From: JABMPR01 sp964508765
Lineage (GTDB): Bacteria > Fidelibacterota > UBA8477 > JABMPR01
Direction of reading: 5' to 3'
DNA length: 64,000 bases
Assembly: GCA_964508765.1 (NCBI GenBank)
Contig: CAZDVD010000009.1
Coordinates: forward strand, 42,480 to 106,479
Of the stretch, positions 1-7,743 are shown piece after piece. The translations under genes and the position numbers were made by a program. A model generated the notes under the pieces. That model saw only the letters and a list, made by a program, of their open reading frames with translations. It did not search any database and was not told where the DNA came from. Each line of letters begins with the position of its first letter. Within the stretch, counting starts at the first letter, position 1.

Positions 1-800
1 GTCGGATTGACTTCTGAAAGGTTCGCGATAACCGTATCCATGGCCTCGGCATAGGTAATATTTGCACCCATATGCGTTCCTACATAGTCACCTAATCTTT
101 CAAAACTGTGACTCAGTGGCAGGAAGGAAAGAAACTTATCTTTCTCTGTGATTCCCAGCCGTGCATTACAGGATAAAACATTACTGACCAGATTACTGTG
201 CATCAGCATGGCACCCTTGGGATTTCCTGTGGTACCACTCGTATATATGACCGTAAGGATATCATCAGCTTTTACACTCATTGCCTGTTCCTCAAAATCA
301 TATACATCACTTCCTGCTGCATAGGCCCGACCCTTTTCGATGAGTTGATTGAAGGAGATAATATTCTCATCATCGTATGAAAGGGATTCATCAAAGTAGA
401 CAACCGTATTTAATTTAGGACAATCCGCTTTTATCTGGAGGACCTTTTCCATCTGGTGGGCATCCTCAGCGAATATCAATTTGGAATCTGAATGAGCAAG
501 GATGTACTGGGCCTGACTGGCTATCAATGTGGGATAGACAGTAATGGAGGTTGCTCCTCGCGTGGCGATTGCATAATCAGAATATGCCCATCTGCGGCAG
601 TTTGTGGACATAATAGCTATGTTATCCTTGGCATTGATACCAACAGAGGACAATCCATAAGAGGCATATTTGACCATCTCATAGATATCTTTTCCCTTGT
701 CTCCTACCCATTCACCATCAACTTTTTCAGTGAACAATTCTTTATCAGGGTACTTCGAAGTAACCTTTAAAAACATTTCTGCAATCGTCTTGATTTCCAC
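1..800 (-). CDS. Long-chain acyl-CoA synthetase (AMP-forming), N-terminal part
   Basis: This enzyme activates fatty acids to acyl-CoA through an acyl-adenylate. About 266 residues are visible and the gene runs off the left edge. The ANL-superfamily AMP-binding signature YTSGTTGNPKGAM is followed by FLPLSHSFER, the form typical of FadD15/FAA-type long-chain synthetases. No internal stop occurs. The chosen start is GTG at 800: a strong AAGGAGG lies 7 nt upstream on the - strand, and the following residues (VEIKTIAEMF) fit the family N-terminus. It is divergent from tRNA-Leu. The substrate chain length cannot be told from this fragment. Confidence 0.9.
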   Translation of the reverse strand, partial: MEIKTIAEMFLKVTSKYPDKELFTEKVDGEWVGDKGKDIYEMVKYASYGLSSVGINAKDNIAIMSTNCRRWAYSDYAIATRGATSITVYPTLIASQAQYILAHSDSKLIFAEDAHQMEKVLQIKADCPKLNTVVYFDESLSYDDENIISFNQLIEKGRAYAAGSDVYDFEEQAMSVKADDILTVIYTSGTTGNPKGAMLMHSNLVSNVLSCNARLGITEKDKFLSFLPLSHSFERLGDYVGTHMGANITYAEAMDTVIANLSEVNP

Positions 801-878
801 GACAGCTCCTCCTTCACATAGGATTTATTATTAATTTCGTCAATGATAAACATTTTCCATTAAAAGCACAGCATTTTA

Positions 879-907
879 TTGACACATACCTTAACAGAAT
901 GTATCAT
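879..907 (+). promoter_or_regulatory. Sigma70-type promoter of tRNA-Leu(CAA)
   Basis: A perfect -35 hexamer TTGACA (879-884) is followed by a 17-nt spacer and a -10 hexamer TATCAT (902-907, one mismatch to consensus). The predicted start of transcription, around 913-915, is about 12 nt before the tRNA 5' end. Confidence 0.75.
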
Positions 908-925
908 GGCGCGCTTTTAGAAACA

Positions 926-1009
926 GCCAGGGTGGCGGAATTGGTAGACGCAGTGGACTCAAAATCCACCGGTGGCAACACTGTGGGGGTTCGACTCCCC
1001 CCTCTGGTA
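926..1009 (+). tRNA. tRNA-Leu (anticodon CAA)
   Basis: This is a class II tRNA with a long variable arm. The acceptor strands GCCAGGG/CTCTGGT pair with two G-U pairs. The anticodon stem GTGGA/TCCAC encloses the loop CTCAAAA, giving anticodon CAA (reads UUG). The T arm is five G-C pairs around TTCGACT. The discriminator A is at 1009; one following C is seen before the assembly gap begins at 1011, so an encoded CCA cannot be judged here. On the far side of the gap the same 3' half is followed by 'tcg', so CCA is probably not encoded. Confidence 0.95.
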
Positions 1010-1010
1010 C

Positions 1011-1110
1011 NNNNNNNNNNNNNNNNNNNNNNNNNNNNNNNNNNNNNNNNNNNNNNNNNNNNNNNNNNNNNNNNNNNNNNNNNNNNNNNNNNNNNNNNNN
1101 NNNNNNNNNN
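1011..1110. other. Assembly gap (100 N)
   Basis: Exactly 100 unknown bases interrupt the region right after the tRNA-Leu 3' end. The 55 nt on the left (956-1010) and on the right (1111-1165) are identical. This suggests an artificial scaffold join of contigs overlapping by one k-mer rather than real missing sequence. Confidence 0.95.
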
Positions 1111-1165
1111 GACTCAAAATCCACCGGTGGCAACACTGTGGGGGTTCGACTCCCCCCTCTGGTAC
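1111..1165 (+). repeat. Second copy of tRNA-Leu(CAA) 3' part, probably an assembly duplicate
   Basis: This 55-nt stretch is identical to 956-1010 and covers the anticodon stem-loop, variable arm, T arm and 3' acceptor strand. It has no 5' half next to it, only N. It is either the other end of one tRNA gene split by the scaffold gap (preferred) or the remains of a tandem tRNA-Leu copy. Downstream, a hairpin at 1170-1190 (CTTCGCTC/GAGCGAAG) has no T-run after it, and a dispersed repeat follows at 1199-1231. Confidence 0.8.
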
Positions 1166-1198
1166 TCGACTTCGCTCTTCAGGAGCGAAGGAGACCTC

Positions 1199-1231
1199 GT
1201 CCCTTCGATCAACTCAGGGCGGGCTGCGCTG
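1199..1231. repeat. Dispersed 'CCTTCGA..CTCAGG' repeat, degenerate copy
   Basis: The core CCCTTCGATCAACTCAGGGC resembles units at 36018-36042, 44774-44822 and 44939-44964. It is partly palindromic (CCCT..AGGG) and lies in a 230-nt space between the tRNA and the nitroreductase gene that holds no gene I can support. Confidence 0.5.
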
Positions 1232-1395
1232 AATAACATGAAGCGAAAACGTGTCCAAACTATCCCAATTAAAATTACCAGCCTCCCTGCAAAAGAGAGA
1301 ACTTCGACAGTTACCCGTCTTTCCTAAATAGGATATGGATGCCTTCTCGCATTGGATTAGTTTATTGGATCAAGTGACTAACATGAAGGTTCCGC

Positions 1396-2061
1396 ATGAA
1401 AAATAAGTTCATCCCATTTACCAAGCCCATTGAATTAAGTGACGCAGATATGCTTCGGCGATCTGCTGAGTATTATACATTCATGAAATCAAGACGAACC
1501 ATTCGTGATTTCTCAGATAAGGAAGTACCGCAAGATATCATTAACAATTGTCTCCTGACTGCAAGTACCGCACCCAGCGGTGCCAATCAACAACCCTGGC
1601 ATTTTGTCGTCGTTCGAGATGCTTCAATCAAATCAAAAATCCGTAAGGCGGCTGAAGAGGAAGAACAAAACTTCTATGCTGGCCGAGCTGGAAATACCTG
1701 GCTGGAAGCCCTAGAGCCCCTGGGAACGGATGCTTCCAAGCCCTTCCTTGAGATAGCACCTGTACTTATCGCCATTTTTGAGCAAAAATATTCTGTCAAT
1801 AAACAAGGTGATAAGAAAAAAAACTATTACGCCAAAGAATCAGTGGGTATTGCAACAGGGATTCTCATCGCTGCGCTTCATCATGCTGGATTAGTCACCC
1901 TTACCCATACACCCAGTCCTATGAATTTCCTTACAAAAATACTCAAACGACCAGATGGTGAGCGTCCCTTCCTCCTTCTGGTTGTGGGCCATCCTGCCAT
2001 GGGAGTTGAGGTTCCCGATATCAAAAAAAAGGATCTCAATAACATTTCAAGTCAATTTTAG
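1396..2061 (+). CDS. Nitroreductase-family flavoprotein, iodotyrosine deiodinase-like
   Basis: A 221-residue FMN-dependent nitroreductase-fold protein. The N-terminal SRRTIRDFS and TASTAPSGANQQPW segments are FMN-binding features. Beyond the general fold it matches the iodotyrosine deiodinase (IYD) branch: EEEEQNFY followed by the TLTHTPSPM segment and VPDIKKKDL near the C-terminus. The substrate-lid residues that bind the zwitterion of halotyrosine in IYD (Glu, Tyr, Lys) appear as E90, Y94 and K115 with the same spacing (Y to K is 21 residues). Bacterial homologues can dehalogenate halotyrosines, but the natural substrate here is unknown. No N-terminal membrane anchor is present, so it should be cytoplasmic. 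The SGNH gene follows after 8 nt. Confidence 0.85.
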   Translation: MKNKFIPFTKPIELSDADMLRRSAEYYTFMKSRRTIRDFSDKEVPQDIINNCLLTASTAPSGANQQPWHFVVVRDASIKSKIRKAAEEEEQNFYAGRAGNTWLEALEPLGTDASKPFLEIAPVLIAIFEQKYSVNKQGDKKKNYYAKESVGIATGILIAALHHAGLVTLTHTPSPMNFLTKILKRPDGERPFLLLVVGHPAMGVEVPDIKKKDLNNISSQF

Positions 2062-2069
2062 ATATTTCA

Positions 2070-2693
2070 ATGATATCCAAAATCGTCTTTTTCGGGGATA
2101 GTATCACGGCTGCGAACCGAAATTCCCACAATGATCTCGGTAATGGATATGTATCCATATTAAAGGATATGTTTAACTCAGAGAAACAACTGGAAAATAT
2201 TCAATTTATTAACTCTGGGGTCAATGGGCATATGGTTGGAGACTTGCTACGGCGCTATCAGGAAGATGTCCTTGACCATCATCCAGATGCTGTCATTATT
2301 ATGATTGGAATTAATGACGCCTATAACGATTTCAGCACTGGCAATGATGGAAATAAAATTCAGATATACCACGCTGGCCTGGAAAAGCTCATTAACAATT
2401 TGCAAGCTGGACTACCACAAGCTCAGTTCTTCTTATTCACGCCCTACCTGATTACGGATTCAAGTTCCGATGAATTTTATTTGAAAATGAATGAATATTG
2501 TGGTGTGGTCAAAACCCTGGGTGGAAAATATGCCCTTCCTGTATTTGACGTTCAATCGGTTTTTAATACTGCTGTAAAGTTCAAACCTGCCTGTGAGTGG
2601 GCAGATGATCAAATACATCCCCATCGACAGGGGCATGCCCTCATTGCAAGAGCCTCTTTCACATTTCTAGGGAGATATATTGTTAAGAGTTAA
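2070..2693 (+). CDS. SGNH/GDSL-family lipase or esterase
   Basis: A 207-residue serine hydrolase of the SGNH fold. Block I GDSIT gives nucleophile S11, block II has NSGVNGH, block III IGIND gives G80 and N82, and block V DQIH gives D180 and H183. The length is typical of a single-domain enzyme. There is no signal peptide, so it is likely cytoplasmic; the substrate is not evident. It lies 8 nt after the nitroreductase and is probably co-transcribed with it. Its stop codon overlaps that of the convergent dihydroorotase gene by 4 nt, leaving no room for an intervening terminator. Confidence 0.85.
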   Translation: MISKIVFFGDSITAANRNSHNDLGNGYVSILKDMFNSEKQLENIQFINSGVNGHMVGDLLRRYQEDVLDHHPDAVIIMIGINDAYNDFSTGNDGNKIQIYHAGLEKLINNLQAGLPQAQFFLFTPYLITDSSSDEFYLKMNEYCGVVKTLGGKYALPVFDVQSVFNTAVKFKPACEWADDQIHPHRQGHALIARASFTFLGRYIVKS

Positions 2694-4006
2694 GCGTCGA
2701 TAATAACTTCTTGGCCTTTGACACTTTCATTGATTTCTCCATCCTGAAAGACAACATGTCCATTTACGATGGTAGTAACAGGCCAGCCCTGTGTGGTCCA
2801 ACCATCATAGGGACTCCAGTTGACCTTTGTCCACAGTTTTCCATTCTCGATAGATCGTTTTTTGCCCATATCGACCAAAACGAGGTCAGCATCATAACCT
2901 TCTCTGATGTAGCCCTTGTTCTTGACCTTGTATAGTTCCACAGGTTTCTCACACATCCACTTCACTACATCTTCAATTTTACACAGACCTCGATTTGCCC
3001 GATCTAGCAACATGGGTAATGAAGTCTCTACTCCAGGCATACCGGAGGGCGCCTTCCCAAATGGGTTTGCTTTCTCTTCATGGGTATGCGGTGCATGATC
3101 AGTAGCGATACAATCGATCACCCCATTCACCAGTCCATCCCAGAGCGCTTCACCGTGAGATTTATCCCTGATAGGTGGGTTCATCTGAGCGTAGGCACCT
3201 AACTTCTGATAAACATGCGGTGCACTCAAAAGAAAATGCTGAGGACATACTTCTGCGGAGATGGGAGCTTTTGATTTCTGGATTTCAAGATACCTCACTT
3301 CATCAAGTGTGGTCAGATGCAGAATATGAAGACGACGTTGATACTTAATGGACAACTCAACTGCCAGCGTTGTGGCTTTTAAAGCCGCATCTGCAGGTCG
3401 CACAAACTGATGATGATTGAAGTCGGTAGAATTCTTATAAATCTCTTTAGCTGCGTTAATTATGTCATCATCTTCAGCATGAACGGCTATGAGACGGGAG
3501 CCATTTCCAAAGATATGATCTAAATCCTTCGTATCACTCACCAACAGATCACCCGTGGAAGAGCCCATAAATATTTTAATTCCAGGTACATTTTTAACAT
3601 AATTCAGAACATCAAGATTGGTATTCGTTGCGCCAATAAAAAAATTATAGTTCACTACACACTTCTCTGCCGCGTTTTTTTTACGCTCAGTCATCCCTTC
3701 AACTGTAATGGTTGATGGCTTGGTGTTAGGCATATCAAAAAAACTGGTAACCCCTCCAGAAGCTGCGGCCATCGAACCCGTTCTCAAATCTTCTTTCCAT
3801 GTCAGACCGGGGTCACGGAAATGAACCTGGGGATCAAGAGCACCAGGCAACAAATACAGGTGTGTTCCGTCAATTACTTGTTCTGCGGCTGACTCATTCA
3901 CTTTGCCTAGTTGAGCAATTTTGCCACCACTAAGAAGTACATCTTGCTTAATGATTCTGGTTGAAGAGACACATCGGGCATTTTTAATGAGAATTGGTAT
4001 TGGCAT
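2690..4006 (-). CDS. pyrC: Dihydroorotase
   Basis: A 438-residue amidohydrolase that interconverts carbamoyl-aspartate and dihydroorotate in pyrimidine synthesis. The metal site is visible: D58-P-Q-V-H62-F-R64-D-P-G near the N-terminus, the probable carboxylated K144 in GIKIFMGSS, H176 (AVHAED), H230 (HILHLTT) and D303 (ATDHAPHT). The first histidine of the usual HxH metal pair is Gln60. I recall the same QVHFR pattern from Bacteroidota dihydroorotases, so it is probably a lineage trait and not damage. Hydantoinase or allantoinase remain less likely alternatives. It follows comEC on the same strand after a 73-nt gap. Confidence 0.88.
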   Translation of the reverse strand: MPIPILIKNARCVSSTRIIKQDVLLSGGKIAQLGKVNESAAEQVIDGTHLYLLPGALDPQVHFRDPGLTWKEDLRTGSMAAASGGVTSFFDMPNTKPSTITVEGMTERKKNAAEKCVVNYNFFIGATNTNLDVLNYVKNVPGIKIFMGSSTGDLLVSDTKDLDHIFGNGSRLIAVHAEDDDIINAAKEIYKNSTDFNHHQFVRPADAALKATTLAVELSIKYQRRLHILHLTTLDEVRYLEIQKSKAPISAEVCPQHFLLSAPHVYQKLGAYAQMNPPIRDKSHGEALWDGLVNGVIDCIATDHAPHTHEEKANPFGKAPSGMPGVETSLPMLLDRANRGLCKIEDVVKWMCEKPVELYKVKNKGYIREGYDADLVLVDMGKKRSIENGKLWTKVNWSPYDGWTTQGWPVTTIVNGHVVFQDGEINESVKGQEVIIDA

Positions 4007-4079
4007 TTATTGCTCCATTTGATGATTTTGTTGGCCTTTAATATCGTTCCGCGACCCTGACTTGGAAACCGTTTATCAA

Positions 4080-6455
4080 CTATTCTTCATCTTTCCAATC
4101 ATGTCTGTACCATGCCCTCCCATCACTTTTATAAATCTGGCACCCCTCCAAATCCGTTCTATGTATTTCTGCTCCCAGCTCTTTGTATCTATCAATGGTT
4201 ATTGGGGAAGGATGCCTGAATTTATTTTTCATCCCCAGACTTATCAGACAGACCCTGGGTTGTACAAGATCGATATACTCCTGACTTGAACTCGTTTTTG
4301 ATCCATGATGCGGTGTCTTAATAATATCGCTCCTTAGTAGAAGCCCTAGAGCGAGCTGATTGTGTTCAACCAGCTCTTCTCCATCGCCTGTGAGCATGAT
4401 ATTTGACGCACCGTAGAATAGTTGCATCACAATGGATGTATTGTTCACATTTGATGGTTGGGATGAAGTATCGTAGGACTTTGGACCCGTTACCCTAAAA
4501 TAAATTGGCTTCAGGGTGGAGTCAATATGCCCTGCAAACACTGCAGAGTGCGGGATGTGTTTGGCTATTATAGTCTCCTTCAACGCATTGTATCCATACG
4601 ATTCATATTCAATATCTGGCATGAAGACTTTTCCAACAGGCACATTCTCTAGCAAATATTGGGCACCGCCAATATGGTCATTGTGTGGATGAGTCAAGAC
4701 AAGGAGGTCTATCTTTGACCAATTTCGATGTCTGAGATAGGGAACAATGACATCCTTGCCCATATCCTTGCCACCAAATCTCAAACCAGTATCAATGAGA
4801 ATTGTTTTTCCGTTGGGGGCATGAATGAGGATGGCATCTCCCTGCCCTACATCCAATACTACCAATTCGAGATGTTGAGGAGTCAGAATGGACTGCCAGG
4901 CATGTAGACTCAACCAAGTAATTAAAAGAACCAGCCACAATTTCAATATTACTCTATATTTCACAACAGATATAACGAAAATACCCACCAAAATGATGAG
5001 TAGTTCAAACGACTGAATTGGGCGGGTCGTTACGTAGGCCCAATCTATCTGGGCACATAGCCGAACAAACCAGAGCATGAAGTCTATGGCACCCTCAATG
5101 GTGGCTGCCCATAATGGAGCCAGGAAAGGAATGAGTGAGCCCAAAATAAGAAAGCTCATCCCCGTGGCTACGATCACGCCAATCAATGGTACCACAACCA
5201 GATTGGCCAGAAGACTTATAATGGGAATCTTGTTAAAATAAAAGATCGTGATGGCCAGTGTCCCCAGCTGGGCAGCCAGAGATACCAGAAAAAGATCTAG
5301 AATTGATAGTATCATTTTTCCAATTGGAGTGTTTCTATCAACAGGAAGCCTATTCACCCATTCCTTAAATATGGGAAAGAGTGTTACGATACTAAAAACG
5401 GCTAAAAACGAGAGTTGAAAGCCAAGGTTACTAAGCTGATTTGGAGAGATTAGTAATATGATGAAAGCTGCAGAAGCCAGGATATTGAAAATATCCGATT
5501 TTCGTTCAATGAGACCACCCACAATCATTAGAGAAGCCATGATGGAGGCGCGCATCACTGAAGGTGCTGCGCCAGTGAGGCCAACGTAAAATAGTAGCCC
5601 CAAAATTACACTACCCATCTGTATGTGATGAGGTAAACGAAATAAACCAAATATGGTTATGAGGATGAGTGAAACATAGCCAACGTGAAGCCCACTCACT
5701 GCCAGTACATGGATCACACCCGTATTGGCAAAATCATTTCGAGTTGTCTCTTCTATCTCACTCTTTTCACCGAGGATTAAGGCAGATAAAATCCCGGCTG
5801 ACCTGGGAGTTAAATATTTGTGAAAGTGATTCGATATTTTTTCCTGCACATCAAACATGATGAGTGAGACTGAATTTACATCACTCGGATAAATGATCAC
5901 ATCTTCAGGCTGCTCCAAAAATGCTTCAAAATATATTCCTCTCTCCTTTAAATATTCACGATAGTCAAACTCATGGGGATTGCGTTTTCCTCTTGGTGAG
6001 TTAATGATCATTTGTCCTACCAGTGTATCACCTCGGTTTAAAACCTGCTCAATGTCTTTAGAATAAAGAAGCATCGATCCACCGGAAATATGCTGCTGAT
6101 TGATCTGTGTGGGCCCAAGTAAGAACTTTGGTGTACCTTTACGGGTTTCACCCACATCAAGTACAACAGCACGGACTACATAAGCTGAATCAAGTTGAGT
6201 AATAAATTTTGACAAATGGCTGGATGGATTTAGTTCACCAATAGCTACCCTCAGACACCCTGAAATGATGAGTAAAAGAATCAATAGCCAGGATTCTCTT
6301 CGAAACAGTGTCGTGGTGATACCAATGGCTGCCAGGAATCCAAGCAATCCTAGCGGAATGCTAAAATTCGTTTGGATAATAATTCCAAGAATGAACAGAA
6401 GTGATACCACTATCATAGGACGAGGCATCACAAAGCTCATGATACTTCTATACAT
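4080..6455 (-). CDS. comEC: ComEC/Rec2-type DNA uptake channel
   Basis: A protein of about 791 residues expected in the inner membrane that moves single-stranded DNA into the cell during natural transformation. Order: an N-terminal hydrophobic pair, a soluble DUF4131-type segment, a multi-helix Competence domain (for example AVSGLHVGYVSLI), and a C-terminal metallo-beta-lactamase domain with THPHNDHIGG and TPHHGSKTS. The start is uncertain: the frame is open to a TTG at 6482; I chose ATG 6455 (MYRSIMSF), which has a TAGGA only 3 nt upstream, and ATG 6440 is also possible. recX lies upstream. Together with cinA, recA and dprA it points to competence. No pilus genes are in the window. Confidence 0.9.
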   Translation of the reverse strand: MYRSIMSFVMPRPMIVVSLLFILGIIIQTNFSIPLGLLGFLAAIGITTTLFRRESWLLILLLIISGCLRVAIGELNPSSHLSKFITQLDSAYVVRAVVLDVGETRKGTPKFLLGPTQINQQHISGGSMLLYSKDIEQVLNRGDTLVGQMIINSPRGKRNPHEFDYREYLKERGIYFEAFLEQPEDVIIYPSDVNSVSLIMFDVQEKISNHFHKYLTPRSAGILSALILGEKSEIEETTRNDFANTGVIHVLAVSGLHVGYVSLILITIFGLFRLPHHIQMGSVILGLLFYVGLTGAAPSVMRASIMASLMIVGGLIERKSDIFNILASAAFIILLISPNQLSNLGFQLSFLAVFSIVTLFPIFKEWVNRLPVDRNTPIGKMILSILDLFLVSLAAQLGTLAITIFYFNKIPIISLLANLVVVPLIGVIVATGMSFLILGSLIPFLAPLWAATIEGAIDFMLWFVRLCAQIDWAYVTTRPIQSFELLIILVGIFVISVVKYRVILKLWLVLLITWLSLHAWQSILTPQHLELVVLDVGQGDAILIHAPNGKTILIDTGLRFGGKDMGKDVIVPYLRHRNWSKIDLLVLTHPHNDHIGGAQYLLENVPVGKVFMPDIEYESYGYNALKETIIAKHIPHSAVFAGHIDSTLKPIYFRVTGPKSYDTSSQPSNVNNTSIVMQLFYGASNIMLTGDGEELVEHNQLALGLLLRSDIIKTPHHGSKTSSSQEYIDLVQPRVCLISLGMKNKFRHPSPITIDRYKELGAEIHRTDLEGCQIYKSDGRAWYRHDWKDEE

Positions 6456-6539
6456 AATTCCTACTTGTTTGGGGTTGACCAAACATAGGAAGTGAATGTC
6501 AATTCACCAAATGGTATAATGGTCTAATTGATCAGGAAA

Positions 6540-7181
6540 TCAGGAGGGTTTTTCGTCACTGACGAAGGTGTAACCTTGAAGCGCATGAGCAATCGATACT
6601 CCCTCAAATCCACGACGTTGGAGCAGGCTCCAGAGTCGCTTCTTATCTTTGTAAGTGGGGGTTTCTATATTCTTTAATTTTCTTGCGGCAAGCTCGAGGG
6701 CGAGTTGATTGAAATCATACTCTTCCTTGATTTCTTCGATTTCAGATTCAATAATCTGTTTGGCTATTCTTTTAGCACTGAGCTCGTGTCTTAGTCTTAT
6801 GGGACCCCATCCCTGGATCTTCACACGATCCTTGATGAATAGCCGGGCAAATCTTTCATTATTGAGATAATTTCTATCCTTGAGCCGGGTAATCAGTTCA
6901 TCTGATAGGTCATTATACTTCTTTTTATATAACCAATCCTTGACCTCCTGCTCACATCTCTCGCGAAATGCAATAAAATTGATTAAGCCAATATAGGCTA
7001 TTTCAATGCGATCATCATTTTCAAGATCGTGCCTGAGTTCGCTAGTATACTCATCCCCAACTTTGATATCATATTTGACAATGAGGGAACCATCAACACC
7101 CAGCTCAAATTTTCCATCTACAAATAGATTGAATCTTTCCTGTAGTTTTTTCTGTTGGGTGATTTTGGTAATATTAGGCAA
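6540..7181 (-). CDS. recX: Regulatory protein RecX
   Basis: A 213-residue protein that binds RecA filaments and modulates recombinase activity. It shows the tandem three-helix repeats of the family: a central DWLYKKKYNDLSDELITRL-like repeat, then LNNERFARLFIKDRVKIQGWGP. The N-terminal strand region (PNITKITQQKK) is like the longer RecX/OraA forms. The start is TTG at 7181, with AAAGG about 10 nt upstream. In many genomes recX directly follows recA; here a GxxExxY insert (about 7208-7687) lies between them, after recA's terminator. That would separate their expression unless transcription reads through. Confidence 0.88.
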   Translation of the reverse strand: MPNITKITQQKKLQERFNLFVDGKFELGVDGSLIVKYDIKVGDEYTSELRHDLENDDRIEIAYIGLINFIAFRERCEQEVKDWLYKKKYNDLSDELITRLKDRNYLNNERFARLFIKDRVKIQGWGPIRLRHELSAKRIAKQIIESEIEEIKEEYDFNQLALELAARKLKNIETPTYKDKKRLWSLLQRRGFEGVSIAHALQGYTFVSDEKPS

Positions 7182-7207
7182 ACTTAATGTACCTTTATGT
7201 ATATACT

Positions 7208-7687
7208 AACCGCGGAAAACGCAAAGAGCGCAGAGACGTTCTATATCAATACCTCAAGTTAAAGATTATTAACAACTCTTTTAATTCCTAAATTCATATA
7301 TCTCACATTAAAATTCAATATCAGAGCCAGCTTCTTCTTGCACAACTTTAAATATATGAGCGTTTGAGCCAAATGGATATTTGATATTTTATCTACCACT
7401 TTTAACTCAATTATAACTTTTTCTTCAACTAGCAAATCCAACCGAAAGCCCACGTTTAGGCTATGCCCTTTATACATGGTTTCGACCGGCACCTGTTTCT
7501 GCACCAATAAATTCAAGGAGTTCAATTTAAAGAAAAGTGCAGCTTCGTATGCAGATTCGAGTAATCCAGAATTTAATTCTTTATGAACTTCAATCGCAGC
7601 ACCAATAATCTTCTCGGAAAGCTCATTCTCGGATAATTCAAACATAATAATTTATCTTTGTGATCTCAGCGATCTTTGCGGTTGAAT
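7208..7687. mobile_element. GxxExxY cassette 1 with imperfect terminal inverted repeats
   Basis: The GxxExxY gene is enclosed by related sequences in inverted orientation. The left end (from 7208) begins AACCGCGG and contains CGCAAAGAGCGCAGAGAC. The right end, read from the - strand downward from about 7684, begins AACCGCAAAGATCGCTGAG. Ungapped comparison by eye gives about 20 of 29 matches. The left end closely resembles the left end of cassette 2 at 63381-63409. No target duplication is clear. Mobility is inference; the shared ends and shared gene are what is seen. Confidence 0.5.
7259..7645 (-). CDS. GxxExxY family protein (PD-(D/E)XK-like)
   Basis: A 128-residue protein of the GxxExxY family, whose function is unknown. 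The eponymous motif is GLLESAY after HKELNS. A nuclease-like core follows: the acidic residue in GFRLDLLV and the pair in IIELKVVD look like the D...ExK of PD-(D/E)XK folds. The C-terminus LILNFNVRYMNLGIKRVVNNL matches the family end. A paralogue lies at 63411-63803. Both copies are enclosed by related inverted repeats, so they may belong to a small mobile cassette. It sits between recA and recX on the same strand. Confidence 0.85.
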   Translation of the reverse strand: MFELSENELSEKIIGAAIEVHKELNSGLLESAYEAALFFKLNSLNLLVQKQVPVETMYKGHSLNVGFRLDLLVEEKVIIELKVVDKISNIHLAQTLIYLKLCKKKLALILNFNVRYMNLGIKRVVNNL

Positions 7688-7690
7688 GTT

Positions 7691-7720
7691 AAAAGGGCTC
7701 CCATTGTTAGATGGAAGCCC
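7691..7720 (-). terminator. Rho-independent terminator of recA
   Basis: Read on the - strand, GGGCTTCCAT pairs with ATGGGAGCCC (10 bp, one G-U) around the loop CTAACA, followed by TTTT. It begins 24 nt after the recA stop. The GxxExxY cassette starts just beyond it. Confidence 0.75.
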
Positions 7721-7743
7721 AATTGTTGAATGATTACATGAGA

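Noticed and set aside
899..1327. Open frames crossing the tRNA and the N gap
   Set aside because: They run through a tRNA gene and 100 unknown bases; the apparent protein is an artefact.
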